DNA from: Butyrivibrio sp. XPD2002
Lineage (GTDB): Bacteria; Bacillota; Clostridia; Lachnospirales; Lachnospiraceae
Direction: 5' to 3'
NCBI RefSeq assembly: GCF_000423945.1
Contig: NZ_KE384115.1
Location: 124,001 to 188,000 of the forward strand
Length of the DNA: 64,000 nt
Positions 23,752 to 32,669 of the stretch are shown piece after piece. Made by a program: the position numbers and the translations under genes. Within the stretch, counting starts at the first letter, position 1. Each line of letters starts with the position of its first letter. A model generated the notes under the pieces. That model was not told where the DNA came from. It worked only from the letters and a program-made list of their open reading frames with translations, and ran no database searches.

Positions 23752-26013
23752 ATGAATCTGTCCGGAGAAGCAATGCTCGTTCTGCAGAAGGCGATAGAGT
23801 TTGCAGCTGAAAAAGGATATGAATACGTAACACCGGAGATGATTCTTCTGATGATATTGAAGATTCCGGAGTTTGTAGCCGCTTATGAAAATTGCGGCGG
23901 AGATAAGAAGGCACTGAAAAAGCGCCTGAAAAAGTATATAGAGAAATATGTCGAGAAGTCTAACGGCAATGAGCCCACACTCTCAACAGGTACTCAGCAC
24001 ATGATCAACTTTGCCGGTCAGAGTGCCTTTGGAAGCGGATGCGACCAGATTTACATACGGCATTTCATACACGCCATCTGGAATCTGGATAACAGCTATG
24101 CAGTTTATTACATGGAACAGGACGGCATCGCAGAGCCTGACCTTCTGCAGGAGATGGCATTTATCGAGGATGAAGTTGAGGTCACTGGTACAGCCGGTGG
24201 AATGGCAGTAGGTCATGAAAAGAAAGAGGATGCAGGTAATCTTAAGATTTTTGCACCCTGCCTAAATGACACCTTGGAGGATGTGAATCCGCTTATAGGA
24301 AGGACCAATGAGCTGGAGCGCACCATTCAGATTCTGTGCAGGAAGGATAAGAACAATCCCCTTCACATAGGTGAGCCCGGTGTCGGTAAGACCGCGATAA
24401 CCTACGGTCTTGTGGAGAGATTAAGGAGCGGTGATGTTCCGGATGCAATTAAGGGTGCTAAGATATTCGCCCTTGATCTTGGCGGAATGCTTGCAGGAAC
24501 CCAGTATCGAGGCGACTTTGAGAAGCGCTTTAAGCGTGTTCTTACGGAGATTGGAAAAGAGAGTAAGCCTATTATTTATATAGATGAAATCCACAATCTC
24601 TCAGGAGCTGGAGCTGTTGGAGAGGGCTCTTTTGATGCATCGAATCTTCTTAAGCCATATCTTACTGACGGACATATAAGGTTCATTGGTGCGACCACCT
24701 TTGAGGAGTATAAGAAGTACTTCGAAAAAAATAAGAGCCTTGTCAGAAGATTCCAGAATGTGGAGGTCAAGGAGCCAACAGAGGAGGAGAGCATCAGAAT
24801 CCTCGAGGGACTCCGTGAAAAGTACGAGGAATTCCACGGCGTAAAATATGGCAAGGACGTGCTTGAGTACGCTGTTAAGATGAGCGCCAAGTACATAAAT
24901 GAAAGATACCTGCCGGATAAGGCAATAGACATAATCGACGAGGCAGGCTCTTACAGAAAGCTCCATCCCGTGGAGGATAAGAAGCAGAAGGTTGGAAAGG
25001 ATGTAATAAATGAAATCTTGACTAAGATCTGCAGAGTGCCGATAGAGACTGTGGAGACTGACGACATGACAGGTCTTGCAACCCTTGAAGACAGACTTAA
25101 GGGCAAGATATTCGGACAGGACGATGCCATAGGCCAGGTTGTCAATGCGGTTAAGTTCTCCAAGGCAGGACTTTCCGAGGAGAATAAACCTCTGGCGAGC
25201 CTTCTGTTTGTGGGACCTACTGGTGTTGGTAAAACCGAGATCGCCAAGAGACTTGCTGCAGAGCTTGGCGTGAAGCTCATACGATTTGATATGAGTGAGT
25301 ACGGTGAAAAGCACGCTGTTGCCAAGCTCATCGGCTCACCTGCGGGATATGTTGGCTATGAGGAGGGTGGTATCCTCACAGAGGAAATAAGGAAGAATCC
25401 TTCATCTGTGCTCCTTCTTGACGAGATAGAAAAAGCCCATCCCGATATCTTCAACGTTCTTCTTCAGGTTATGGATTATGCAACCCTTACCGATAACCAG
25501 GGAAGAAAAGCTGATTTCAGGAACGTGGTTGTTATAATGACCTCCAACGCAGGAGCCAACAAGCTTGGAAAAAGTGGCATAGGCTTTGTAAGTGAAGGTC
25601 ATGACAACAGCGTCCTCATGGAAGAGGTGAAGAGAGTATTCCAGCCTGAGTTTAGGAACAGACTTAGCAAGGTTGTGGTATTTAACAGCATGGATTCCGA
25701 GATGGCAACCCTTGTTGTAGATAAGAAGCTCACAGAGCTTAAGGACCAGCTCCTTGCCAAGAAGATTGAATTCACTGCAGATGAGAGCGCAAAAAAGCTT
25801 CTTAAAAAGCGCGGCATCAGCCAGGAATTCGGTGCAAGAGAGGTTGATCGTGTCATCAGAAATGATATTAAGCCTCTTTTCGTTGATGAGATACTGTTTG
25901 GTAAGCTTAAGGACGGCGGAGAGCTATCTCTGTCTGCCGATGAAGAGAAGTTTACGATAGAAACCAGCGAAAAGAACAGGAAAAAGGCTGACGAAAACAA
26001 TAATGATAATTAA
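23752..26013 (+). CDS. clpA: ClpA-type AAA+ unfoldase
   Basis: This 753-residue protein has an N-terminal Clp repeat domain (about 1-145), a first AAA module with Walker A GEPGVGKT and Walker B IIYIDEIHN, and a second AAA module with Walker A GPTGVGKT, Walker B VLLLDEIEKAHPD and arginine finger region FRNRLSK, then a C-terminal D2 small domain. There is no long middle coiled coil, which separates ClpA from ClpB and ClpC. It unfolds substrates for the ClpP peptidase. A ClpP-docking I-G-F/L-like loop is present (SGIGFVSEG). It follows clpS by 2 nt and ends 5 nt before a strong terminator, so clpS-clpA is a two-gene unit. Confidence 0.95.
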   Translation: MNLSGEAMLVLQKAIEFAAEKGYEYVTPEMILLMILKIPEFVAAYENCGGDKKALKKRLKKYIEKYVEKSNGNEPTLSTGTQHMINFAGQSAFGSGCDQIYIRHFIHAIWNLDNSYAVYYMEQDGIAEPDLLQEMAFIEDEVEVTGTAGGMAVGHEKKEDAGNLKIFAPCLNDTLEDVNPLIGRTNELERTIQILCRKDKNNPLHIGEPGVGKTAITYGLVERLRSGDVPDAIKGAKIFALDLGGMLAGTQYRGDFEKRFKRVLTEIGKESKPIIYIDEIHNLSGAGAVGEGSFDASNLLKPYLTDGHIRFIGATTFEEYKKYFEKNKSLVRRFQNVEVKEPTEEESIRILEGLREKYEEFHGVKYGKDVLEYAVKMSAKYINERYLPDKAIDIIDEAGSYRKLHPVEDKKQKVGKDVINEILTKICRVPIETVETDDMTGLATLEDRLKGKIFGQDDAIGQVVNAVKFSKAGLSEENKPLASLLFVGPTGVGKTEIAKRLAAELGVKLIRFDMSEYGEKHAVAKLIGSPAGYVGYEEGGILTEEIRKNPSSVLLLDEIEKAHPDIFNVLLQVMDYATLTDNQGRKADFRNVVVIMTSNAGANKLGKSGIGFVSEGHDNSVLMEEVKRVFQPEFRNRLSKVVVFNSMDSEMATLVVDKKLTELKDQLLAKKIEFTADESAKKLLKKRGISQEFGAREVDRVIRNDIKPLFVDEILFGKLKDGGELSLSADEEKFTIETSEKNRKKADENNNDN

Positions 26014-26017
26014 ATTT

Positions 26018-26045
26018 GGGCGCTCCGAAAGGGGCGCTCTTTTAA
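26018..26045 (+). terminator. Rho-independent terminator with GAAA tetraloop
   Basis: GGGCGCTCC, loop GAAA, GGGGCGCTC (one T-G wobble), then TTTTAATTT. It ends clpS-clpA. Confidence 0.9.
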
Positions 26046-26162
26046 TTTATCAGACGTCACGGGCTATTACGAAAGTATAAATTTTTTTATTGATATTTCG
26101 GAAATTATTTATTTTTTTCATGTTACAATTATTTTGTATAACTATTTTTATGAGGGCGTGTG

Positions 26163-27800
26163 ATGAAAAAAACCGGAATTAAAGCAAAAATAATGCTCAT
26201 GACAACTGCGGCGATGTTTCTTCTGACAGCCACAATTGGTGCTATCGGATACTTTATGTTTGACAGTAAGGTTCTTGATAGCTATATAAAGTATGCGGAA
26301 ATGGTCGTTAACTGTGCTAATACCAATTTTGCCTATAATCAGATGGGCGACATGATAGTGCGCAGAGAAATGGGTGAAAAATATGATGATGTCAGAAAGG
26401 CCTTAAATGATCTGAAGGATGATTCTGATATCAAATATCTGTATGCTGTATTTTTTGATGATATCGATGATATTTATAGTCTGAGATATGCCATAAATGG
26501 TAAAAGCACAGCGGAACGAAACGCCGGTATTCCATATAGCTACATGAATGATCCCTGTGAAAAGGAGGGGTATGAGGATAGTCTGCTGATGCTGTTCAGG
26601 GAAGCTATTCTCCTAAACGATGAAGAAGTCAGGTATAAGGAAAGTGATACTAAACAATATGGAAGACTTGTTACCTGTTATCAGGTAATCAGGGATAGTA
26701 AAGGTGAAGCTGTAGGAATTATTGCCGCTGATATTGATGCTAACCAGATAACAGCAGATATAATGACTTACCTGAGGATAGTTGTAATTACAGCAATTGT
26801 TATCACTGTTATAATCGTTTGCATATTCTTAAATCGGATAGATTCATACATCACAGGTCCTGTAGATGAAATAGCACGTAGTACAGATGATTTTGTAAAG
26901 CAGATGAAGGAAAATGTCCAGCCCGAGGAGCTTATATTTAATAAGCCCAAGATCAGGGTTCAGGATGAGATTCTGGTACTTACTGAGGGCGTAGAGAGTC
27001 TGACGAGCGGCGTCAAGACTTATATGGAGAATCTGCGAAGTGTCACAACGGAGAAGGAGAGGATAGGAGCAGAGCTAAGTGTCGCCAATCATATTCAGGC
27101 TGACATGCTTCCTCGTATATTCCCGCCGTTCCCTGACAGGACGGAATTTGATCTGTATGCAACAATGACACCTGCCAAGGAAGTGGGTGGAGACTTCTAC
27201 GACTTCTTCCTGGTTGATGATGATCATCTTGGCCTTGTCATGGCTGATGTGTCAGGTAAGGGAGTTCCTGCGGCGCTATTTATGGTTATTGCAAAGACCC
27301 TTATCAAGAACAGGGCATTGCTTGGAGGTACACCATCAGAGGTGCTTTCATACGCCAACGAGCAGCTGTGTGAAGGTAATGAAGCAGAGCTCTTCGTCAC
27401 CGTATGGTTCGCTATTATCGAGATATCAACAGGAAAAGGTGTGGCAGCAAATGCCGGTCACGAGCATCCTGCCGTCAGACACGCAGACGGAGATTGGGAG
27501 CTTGCTGTTTACAAGCATTCACCTGCAGTTGCGACCATGGAAGGAATGAGTTTTAAAGAGCACGAATTCCAGTTGCAAAAGGGTGATAGTCTCTTTGTTT
27601 ACACTGATGGTGTTACAGAGGCTACAAACGCTAACGATGAGCTGTTTGGAAATGATAGACTCCTACATGCATTAAATAGGGATAAGAGTGATGATCCCAC
27701 TGTATTCCTTAAGAATGTCAGGGCCGATATTGATGAATTTGTGGGCGAAGCTCCGCAGTTTGACGATATCACGATGTTGGGACTTCACTGGAATAAGTAA
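26163..27800 (+). CDS. Second membrane-bound SpoIIE/RsbU-type PP2C phosphatase
   Basis: This 545-residue paralogue of the protein at 10388-12034 has a TM segment at about 10-28, an extracytoplasmic sensor region (about 29-200), a TM segment (about 203-225), a HAMP-like linker and a PP2C domain with EVGGDFYDFF, MADVSGKGVPAALFM, NAGHEHPAV, YTDGVTEA and FDDITML. The last 245 residues are close to identical to the first phosphatase, whereas the sensor halves diverge. I start at ATG 26163 because GAGGG lies 6 nt upstream; a GTG at 26160 is also in frame. It is transcribed alone, between terminators at 26018 and 27832. It should feed a second signal into the same or a similar anti-anti-sigma pathway. 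Confidence 0.9.
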   Translation: MKKTGIKAKIMLMTTAAMFLLTATIGAIGYFMFDSKVLDSYIKYAEMVVNCANTNFAYNQMGDMIVRREMGEKYDDVRKALNDLKDDSDIKYLYAVFFDDIDDIYSLRYAINGKSTAERNAGIPYSYMNDPCEKEGYEDSLLMLFREAILLNDEEVRYKESDTKQYGRLVTCYQVIRDSKGEAVGIIAADIDANQITADIMTYLRIVVITAIVITVIIVCIFLNRIDSYITGPVDEIARSTDDFVKQMKENVQPEELIFNKPKIRVQDEILVLTEGVESLTSGVKTYMENLRSVTTEKERIGAELSVANHIQADMLPRIFPPFPDRTEFDLYATMTPAKEVGGDFYDFFLVDDDHLGLVMADVSGKGVPAALFMVIAKTLIKNRALLGGTPSEVLSYANEQLCEGNEAELFVTVWFAIIEISTGKGVAANAGHEHPAVRHADGDWELAVYKHSPAVATMEGMSFKEHEFQLQKGDSLFVYTDGVTEATNANDELFGNDRLLHALNRDKSDDPTVFLKNVRADIDEFVGEAPQFDDITMLGLHWNK

Positions 27801-27831
27801 TATAGTGAGTTGTATCAGAGTATGATATGTG

Positions 27832-27861
27832 CGGGCAGAACTGAAAAGTTCTGCCCGTTTT
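27832..27861 (+). terminator. Rho-independent terminator
   Basis: CGGGCAGAACT, loop GAAA, AGTTCTGCCCG, then TTTT. An 11-bp perfect stem ends the SpoIIE gene. Confidence 0.92.
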
Positions 27862-28084
27862 CAATGGTGACTTAAACGTTACATAAATAGAGTTTTTTAG
27901 TGTAAAGTGGATAAAAAATCCATCAGAAAAATATTATAATCATAAAATATTGTAATTTGCATTCAGATTGTGATTATGATTGAAATGTGAAAAAACTGTG
28001 TATTTACTGTGTTTGTGGCGTGAACGTAATTATAAACATTTTATAAATTTTATTAAATGCCGCGAAAGCGCCAATTTTAGCGGC

Positions 28085-28112
28085 TTGACATTGTTTTTTG
28101 TGGTGCTAGAAT
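28085..28112 (+). promoter_or_regulatory. Promoter of the secreted-protein gene
   Basis: TTGACA (28085-28090), 16 bp, TAGAAT (28107-28112). A GCCGC/GCGGC dyad (28059-28083) abuts the -35 element, and TAACG/CGTTA (28145-28160) lies in the leader. The rest of 27862-28084 is AT-rich without recognisable genes. Confidence 0.6.
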
Positions 28113-28191
28113 TGTAATTGTCACGAACCAAAGTTGACGATTACTAACGTAATATCGTTAACGATTATTATCTTATGATGGAGGTATTCAT

Positions 28192-29274
28192 ATGAGAAAA
28201 TTCTCTAAGTTATGTGCTGCTGCGCTCGCAATGGCACTCTCAATTACAATGGTTGCACCCATTAGTGCAAACGCTCAGGTTTACTGGGAAAAGGATGCAA
28301 ATGGTAATTATACCGTAAAAAATGAAGACACTGATAAGAGTGTAAAGATGGAAGATGTTGAAGATGGAGATAAGGATGCTGTTGCATTTGCTATTAAATC
28401 CAGAGCTAAGTCTGTAACTATCTCTACCAATTCTTACAATGAGGTTGTTTATTTTATAACTACTTCTGATGTTGCAAAATATAAGAACTTCAAGTCAAGT
28501 AAGAAGAGTGCCATGAAGGTAAAGGTTATTGACCAGATTGAGGTAGATAACAATTTAACAAAGGGAAAAGAGCGTGATTTTGACTATCAGACAAAAGATA
28601 AAAAATACCATTACAGAAATGTAAAGAACGATTTAGTAGAGACCGCTAACTATAACGATTTGCCTGATGGAAAAGGTGGTGGATACTATGGCGTAAGACT
28701 TTATGCTAAGAAACCCGGCACATATAAGGTTAAATTCGAAGCAGAGCTTAAGAATGGTGGAACAGAGAAGCTCTCCCTTAAGGTTATAGCTAAGGATAAT
28801 GGCGAAGCTATTAAGGATATTACTTTTGCTGGAAAGTCACTGACAAATGCTATTGATGAAGACGCAGAGGCTTATGCTCTTAAGAATAATAGACTTTGGG
28901 AGAAGGGCTTTGGAGCAAATACAACACTTGCTAAGAAGGGTACAATCCGTGTTACCATGAACGAGAACTTCAAGCTTAAGAAGATTGAGTATGGTGTATA
29001 TGAGACTAAGGATGTAAATGGTCAGAAGGAAAGAGTTAATCGTGATTCATCTCTTGATCCTTCCTATAAGATTAAGTGGAAGAAGGTTAAGAATGGCAAG
29101 AAGATTAAGCTCAGCAAGGTCGATTTCGACAAGAATAGCTTTGATAAGGATGGCATAAAAGTTAAGACAAGTGGTAATACTGAGACAACTACATTCGTAA
29201 GAATTACTTATAAGGATACAAAGGCTAAGGTTACACGCAGAGTAATTTATTCAATCCAGAAGATCAACAAGTAA
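28192..29274 (+). CDS. Secreted lysine-rich protein of unknown function
   Basis: This is a 360-residue protein with a clear Sec signal peptide (MRKFSKLCAAALAMALSITM, cleavage expected after SANA near residue 28). The mature protein is rich in Lys, Asp and Asn, has no cysteine and looks like two or three beta-sandwich units (for example KKPGTYKVKFEAELKNGGTEK). I do not recognise a family. There is no LPXTG motif or anchor, so release or non-covalent wall binding is likely. GGAGG 7 nt before ATG is strong, as is the promoter at 28085, so high expression is plausible. It is a single-gene unit. Confidence 0.75.
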   Translation: MRKFSKLCAAALAMALSITMVAPISANAQVYWEKDANGNYTVKNEDTDKSVKMEDVEDGDKDAVAFAIKSRAKSVTISTNSYNEVVYFITTSDVAKYKNFKSSKKSAMKVKVIDQIEVDNNLTKGKERDFDYQTKDKKYHYRNVKNDLVETANYNDLPDGKGGGYYGVRLYAKKPGTYKVKFEAELKNGGTEKLSLKVIAKDNGEAIKDITFAGKSLTNAIDEDAEAYALKNNRLWEKGFGANTTLAKKGTIRVTMNENFKLKKIEYGVYETKDVNGQKERVNRDSSLDPSYKIKWKKVKNGKKIKLSKVDFDKNSFDKDGIKVKTSGNTETTTFVRITYKDTKAKVTRRVIYSIQKINK

Positions 29275-29355
29275 TTATCTTACACGACAGAGAACATATA
29301 ATGACCATACACTCGCTTGGTGATTGAGTTCTTTGAAACTTAAAAACAAAATGGG

Positions 29356-29385
29356 TAGCTCCGGGGCAGTAACGCTTCGGAGCTA
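29356..29385 (+). terminator. Hairpin after the secreted-protein gene
   Basis: TAGCTCCG (29356-29363) pairs with CGGAGCTA (29378-29385); TTTGC follows, a weak T-tract. It is 81 nt after the stop. Confidence 0.45.
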
Positions 29386-29453
29386 TTTGCTGCAAAGTAA
29401 GCTCTATTCGCTGTCACAGTAAGAGCTATTTTCTGTACATGACCGGCAAGTGC

Positions 29454-29503
29454 TTCTGAAATCTGGCACCTGCTATGATTCTGAAATCTTGCACCTGCTT
29501 TGA
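29454..29503 (+). repeat. Tandem 25-bp duplication in intergenic DNA
   Basis: Two adjacent 25-bp copies begin TTCTGAAATCT (29454-29478) and TTCTGAAATCTT (29479-29503) and both contain GCACCTGCT. They differ at two positions. Looser relatives continue to about 29590. No gene is visible in 29275-29632. Confidence 0.7.
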
Positions 29504-29632
29504 TCGGGGGAACTGGTAATTCAGGCATGCGATTTTTGAACATTATGCCTGCTACAATTTGAAGAACAGAAAAATCAGGCAGTCTATTTTGATACATGGT
29601 TGCATACAGATAGAAGAGAATAGGTATACATT

Positions 29633-30307
29633 TTGGAAAACGAGAAATATGTAATTCGAACAGTCATCACAATTTCACTTATAACGATCTTTTTGCTTGC
29701 TGTCTACTTCTTTATCGGCAGACCCATGATTGAGTTCGTGGGCGACAGAGAAGGCTTTCAGGCATATATTGAGTCGCAGGGTACCCGGGGAATTATTGTC
29801 TTTGGAATGTTTATATTTTTCCAGACGCTCTCAAGTTGCATTCCCGGCCTTCCTTTTTACCTTGCTTCCGGAGCGGTTCTTGGTGGCCTTGAGGCTGCTC
29901 TTATTTGTGACGCCTTCGCCACCCTTGGCAATACTGTGGCATTTTTGCTGGGGAGGAAGTTTGGAAGAAATTTTCTCTGCTTCCTAATCCCGGAAGAGAG
30001 ACTGGTGCAGATTGAGGAATTGATCCTCGATAGGAATCCAATACTTATGCATGCCATGTTTATGATCCTACCACTCCCGAAAGATACCTATTCATGGATT
30101 GGCTTTTATTCCAAAGAAAAAGTTATGACCTGGATGATCATAACTTTTATTGCTAGATTTCCGCAGATTTTCCTATATACCTATGGGGCAGAAAAAGTCC
30201 TCGAGAACCAATATGGGTACATTATCGCTGGCGGTATTTTCGCAACTCTTGTTTATCTTGTTCTTGTCCTTCACATTAAGAAAATCAGAAAGGAGAAGGA
30301 TGGGTGA
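29633..30307 (+). CDS. VTT-domain (TVP38/TMEM64, DedA-like) membrane protein
   Basis: The start codon is TTG (29633). In this 224-residue membrane protein the VTT/SNARE-associated core is IFFQTLSSCIPGLPFYLASGAVLGGLEAALICDAFATLGNTVAFLLGRKFG, with the conserved re-entrant P-x-x-P-and-G pattern and the G-x-x-x-G-R segment. DedA and VTT proteins move lipids or support membrane homeostasis; the substrate here is unknown. Five to six hydrophobic segments are visible, ending in a basic tail (KKIRKEKDG). The only ribosome binding site is weak (GAAGAGAATAGG). It converges on the GH43 gene. Confidence 0.8.
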   Translation: MENEKYVIRTVITISLITIFLLAVYFFIGRPMIEFVGDREGFQAYIESQGTRGIIVFGMFIFFQTLSSCIPGLPFYLASGAVLGGLEAALICDAFATLGNTVAFLLGRKFGRNFLCFLIPEERLVQIEELILDRNPILMHAMFMILPLPKDTYSWIGFYSKEKVMTWMIITFIARFPQIFLYTYGAEKVLENQYGYIIAGGIFATLVYLVLVLHIKKIRKEKDG

Positions 30308-30322
30308 CCAGTGTGCCCAAAT

Positions 30323-30353
30323 AGATTCACTTTTATCTATCAAAAGTGAATCT
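30323..30353 (+). terminator. Bidirectional hairpin between convergent genes
   Basis: AGATTCACTTTT and its complement AAAAGTGAATCT flank a 7-nt loop (30323-30353). The minus-strand GH43 stop codon (30333-30335) lies inside the hairpin. Confidence 0.65.
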
Positions 30354-31769
30354 GTCAAAAATAAAGGTTTCCTCAGCGTCATCTGAAATAAATTCAAAAT
30401 ATACAGCATGTTTTCCGATGACACCAGTTTTGATTTCAGCAGTAGCTTCTGTGGAGCTGCCATCAAATATAAGTTCAGCAATTTCCCGGCCCTGATATGA
30501 ATCTATACGAACCTTTATTTTTAATGTCTTTGCTTCTTCAAGAATTGCAGTGACGGTTTTAGGAGAATTTGCACCAAACTGAAGATATCTAAAGCCCACT
30601 GTTGTTCCGCCTGTAATTCCAACGACAGGTGTAGACAATTCATCTTTTTGCTCATAGTCAGGACGTACATAGGCATGCTTTTTACTTCCGAAAATATGGC
30701 AGGCATATCCAGCTGAAATCCAGGAATATGCATCCAATCCGTTTATATGTGGCCCCTGAGAAGTCATCTCCACAGGCCCGGATGATACGGGCTCACCGCC
30801 TATAAACTTCACATCACCGATATAGAGATTCCCATCTGCGCCTATGGCGACATCGATTGGCTCAAGCATTGCCTGTCTGGAAAACTCATTTACGCCGGTC
30901 TGGCGATGGTAAAATACATACCATTTTCCATTTACTTCCATGATAGAGCCGTGGTTATTTCCCCACTGGTAAGTCATGGTGCCTTTTCCTTCAGAATCAT
31001 GAAGTATCTCTCCACCATTGAAGCTTATGTCTCCACCATCATGAAAAGGTCCAAAGGGACTGTCGCTGAATCTATAGGAAAGAAAACCGTTATTTTCAGT
31101 ATAAACACCAAGCTCCGGAACGGGCTTCTCGTAGCGCTTGGAGTATATGTAGACGTATTTACCCATGACCTTGCGTGGACTGGAGGCTTCGAAGAATCCA
31201 TCTATCAATGAGATGTGTCCGTCATCAACAGGATTCCAGGGACAGGTTGAATGTCCCAGAGGATTCTCTACAAGTGTTCCCTCTTTTATGGTAGCCATAT
31301 CGTCCTCGAGTTCAGCAATATAGCAGGGTGCCGCGCAACCTCCCCAATATGCGTACACTCTGTTGTCATCATCCACCAGGATTCCCGGATCAAACCCCAG
31401 CTTTGTTTCCACCGGGTTCTCGAAAGGTCCCCACGGAGTTTTTGAACTTGCAACAACTACAAGACTTCCGCAGTGTTCGGCAGCGTACATGTAATAGGTA
31501 TCGCCTCGTTTAACAACATCCGGCGCATAAAGTACGGAATCGTAGTGAGTTTCATAGGCTACGCCATGACAAGTCCAATCCGTCAGATCATCCACCGGCG
31601 CAGACCATACGACGTAGTTGCGACCACAGTACTTATCTTTCTCAATGTCGTGAGATCCATATACGTAAACTCGCTTTTCATTGTCATGCTCGAAAACTCT
31701 CGGCTCCCCATCCGGAACATGCTCCCAAAGCGGCATGTACGGATTTGCTCCCTTTATAAACTTTTTCAT
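30333..31769 (-). CDS. Glycoside hydrolase family 43 enzyme with C-terminal CBM6-like domain
   Basis: This is a 478-residue protein without a signal peptide, so it probably acts on imported oligosaccharides. Residues 1-320 form a five-bladed GH43 propeller: D20 near the start (HVPDGEPRVF) fits the general base, D127 (LGFDPGILVDDD) the pKa-modulating aspartate and E194 (GFFEASSPRKVMGKYVYIYS) the catalytic acid. Residues about 335-478 resemble a CBM6-type beta-sandwich (GGTTVGFRYLQFG...KIKVRIDSYQGREIAELIF). Typical activities are beta-xylosidase or alpha-arabinofuranosidase; the exact one cannot be read here. GGAGGAG on the minus strand precedes the ATG. It stands alone, not in a visible xylan-use cluster. 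Confidence 0.88.
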   Translation of the reverse strand: MKKFIKGANPYMPLWEHVPDGEPRVFEHDNEKRVYVYGSHDIEKDKYCGRNYVVWSAPVDDLTDWTCHGVAYETHYDSVLYAPDVVKRGDTYYMYAAEHCGSLVVVASSKTPWGPFENPVETKLGFDPGILVDDDNRVYAYWGGCAAPCYIAELEDDMATIKEGTLVENPLGHSTCPWNPVDDGHISLIDGFFEASSPRKVMGKYVYIYSKRYEKPVPELGVYTENNGFLSYRFSDSPFGPFHDGGDISFNGGEILHDSEGKGTMTYQWGNNHGSIMEVNGKWYVFYHRQTGVNEFSRQAMLEPIDVAIGADGNLYIGDVKFIGGEPVSSGPVEMTSQGPHINGLDAYSWISAGYACHIFGSKKHAYVRPDYEQKDELSTPVVGITGGTTVGFRYLQFGANSPKTVTAILEEAKTLKIKVRIDSYQGREIAELIFDGSSTEATAEIKTGVIGKHAVYFEFISDDAEETFIFDRFTFDR

Positions 31770-31939
31770 ACAAACTCCTCCCGTGAATTATTGAAAATAT
31801 GATTGGTAATCAAAATTTGTTATGTTAAAGTCATTTTTGAATGCTGTCAACAGAAAAAATATAAAACAAGAAAAAGTATAGGGGTTAAATGAAATTCAAA
31901 ATTATATGCGATATAGCAGTTTATTCTGAAACTCTGTGG

Positions 31940-32269
31940 TTAAAAATCTCTCAAAATTTTGTCTTGGTCGCGTTTGCCATAAACAACTCTTAGTACGACA
32001 ATTTTTGCATTTTTGTCGTCAATAATATAGTAGGCAATGTAGTTATCAACAAGGAATCTACGGACATCATCACGCTTCAAGAAGGGATTTTCTACTGGTC
32101 GTCCGGTTTTGGGATTCTTGCATATTTCTTCAAGCTTATTTTCAAGAGCATCTGCAAATGTAACTGCAGCATCGGGATTAGCCAAATCATCTTCGATGTA
32201 TGAAAGAGTTTCATCGATATCAGCTTCTGCTATTTCAGTAAAGTCATAATCGTAGCCTTCAAAGACCAT
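31940..32269 (-). CDS. ParE/RelE-family toxin
   Basis: This 109-residue protein has the ParE/RelE toxin fold: YDFTEIAEADIDETLSYIEDDLANPDAA, then an alpha-helical segment and the strands VRRFLVDNYIAYYIIDDKNAKIVVLRVVYGKRD. RelE members cleave mRNA on the ribosome and ParE members attack gyrase; the sequence by eye is closer to the ParE-like plasmid-stabilisation group. It overlaps the antitoxin gene by 11 bp, typical of a coupled toxin-antitoxin operon. The antitoxin lies upstream. The C-terminus ends ILRDF. Confidence 0.85.
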   Translation of the reverse strand: MVFEGYDYDFTEIAEADIDETLSYIEDDLANPDAAVTFADALENKLEEICKNPKTGRPVENPFLKRDDVRRFLVDNYIAYYIIDDKNAKIVVLRVVYGKRDQDKILRDF

Positions 32270-32525
32270 GTTTTTTCCTCAGATTTTTTAATGATTTTTT
32301 TCCATCGACAGTCCTACCATTCTCGTAGTCTGAAATGCCTCTGTTGACAAGAGAGGCCTCATCTATTTTTCTCATGGTACGTTCATAGTAATCTATATCC
32401 ATTACTACAAGCCTGCCATAACCGTTTTTGGTAACAAAGACAGGTTCATTGGATTCAGCACATCTACGTTCTATTTCTACAGTGTTTTTTAAATCTCTCA
32501 TTGGAACTATCTGCATAACATACAC
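32259..32525 (-). CDS. Phd/YefM-family antitoxin
   Basis: This is an 88-residue antitoxin. Residues 1-55 are the Phd/YefM DNA-binding fold: MQIVPMRDLKNTVEIERRCAESNEPVFVTKNGYGRLVVMDIDYYE. The C-terminal 30 residues are charged and would wrap the toxin. The start could be the first ATG (32525) or the one three codons in; GGAGG is 6 nt upstream of the first. Its promoter carries a TATACCAAGTATA dyad between -35 and -10, fitting autoregulation by the toxin-antitoxin complex. Confidence 0.88.
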   Translation of the reverse strand: MYVMQIVPMRDLKNTVEIERRCAESNEPVFVTKNGYGRLVVMDIDYYERTMRKIDEASLVNRGISDYENGRTVDGKKSLKNLRKKHGL

Positions 32526-32539
32526 CTCCTTGTGACTAA

Positions 32540-32568
32540 ATTATATACCAAGTATAGCCACAAAACAA
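32540..32568 (-). promoter_or_regulatory. Toxin-antitoxin promoter with internal operator
   Basis: On the minus strand TTGTTT (32568-32563), 17 bp, TATAAT (32545-32540). The dyad TATACCAAGTATA (32544-32556) sits between them and touches the -10 box. Confidence 0.65.
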
Positions 32569-32669
32569 CATAAGAAAATATTGGTTTCTATGCTGTCAGA
32601 CTGTATATAAAAAAGGATATAGCCAATCTGACTACACCCTTAATAAAACTTGTTATAGGATTTCCTTAT

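Noticed and set aside
29340-29597. An 85-codon minus-strand ORF with repeats
   Set aside because: It lies over tandem 25-bp duplications and a hairpin, has no ribosome binding site and no family resemblance.
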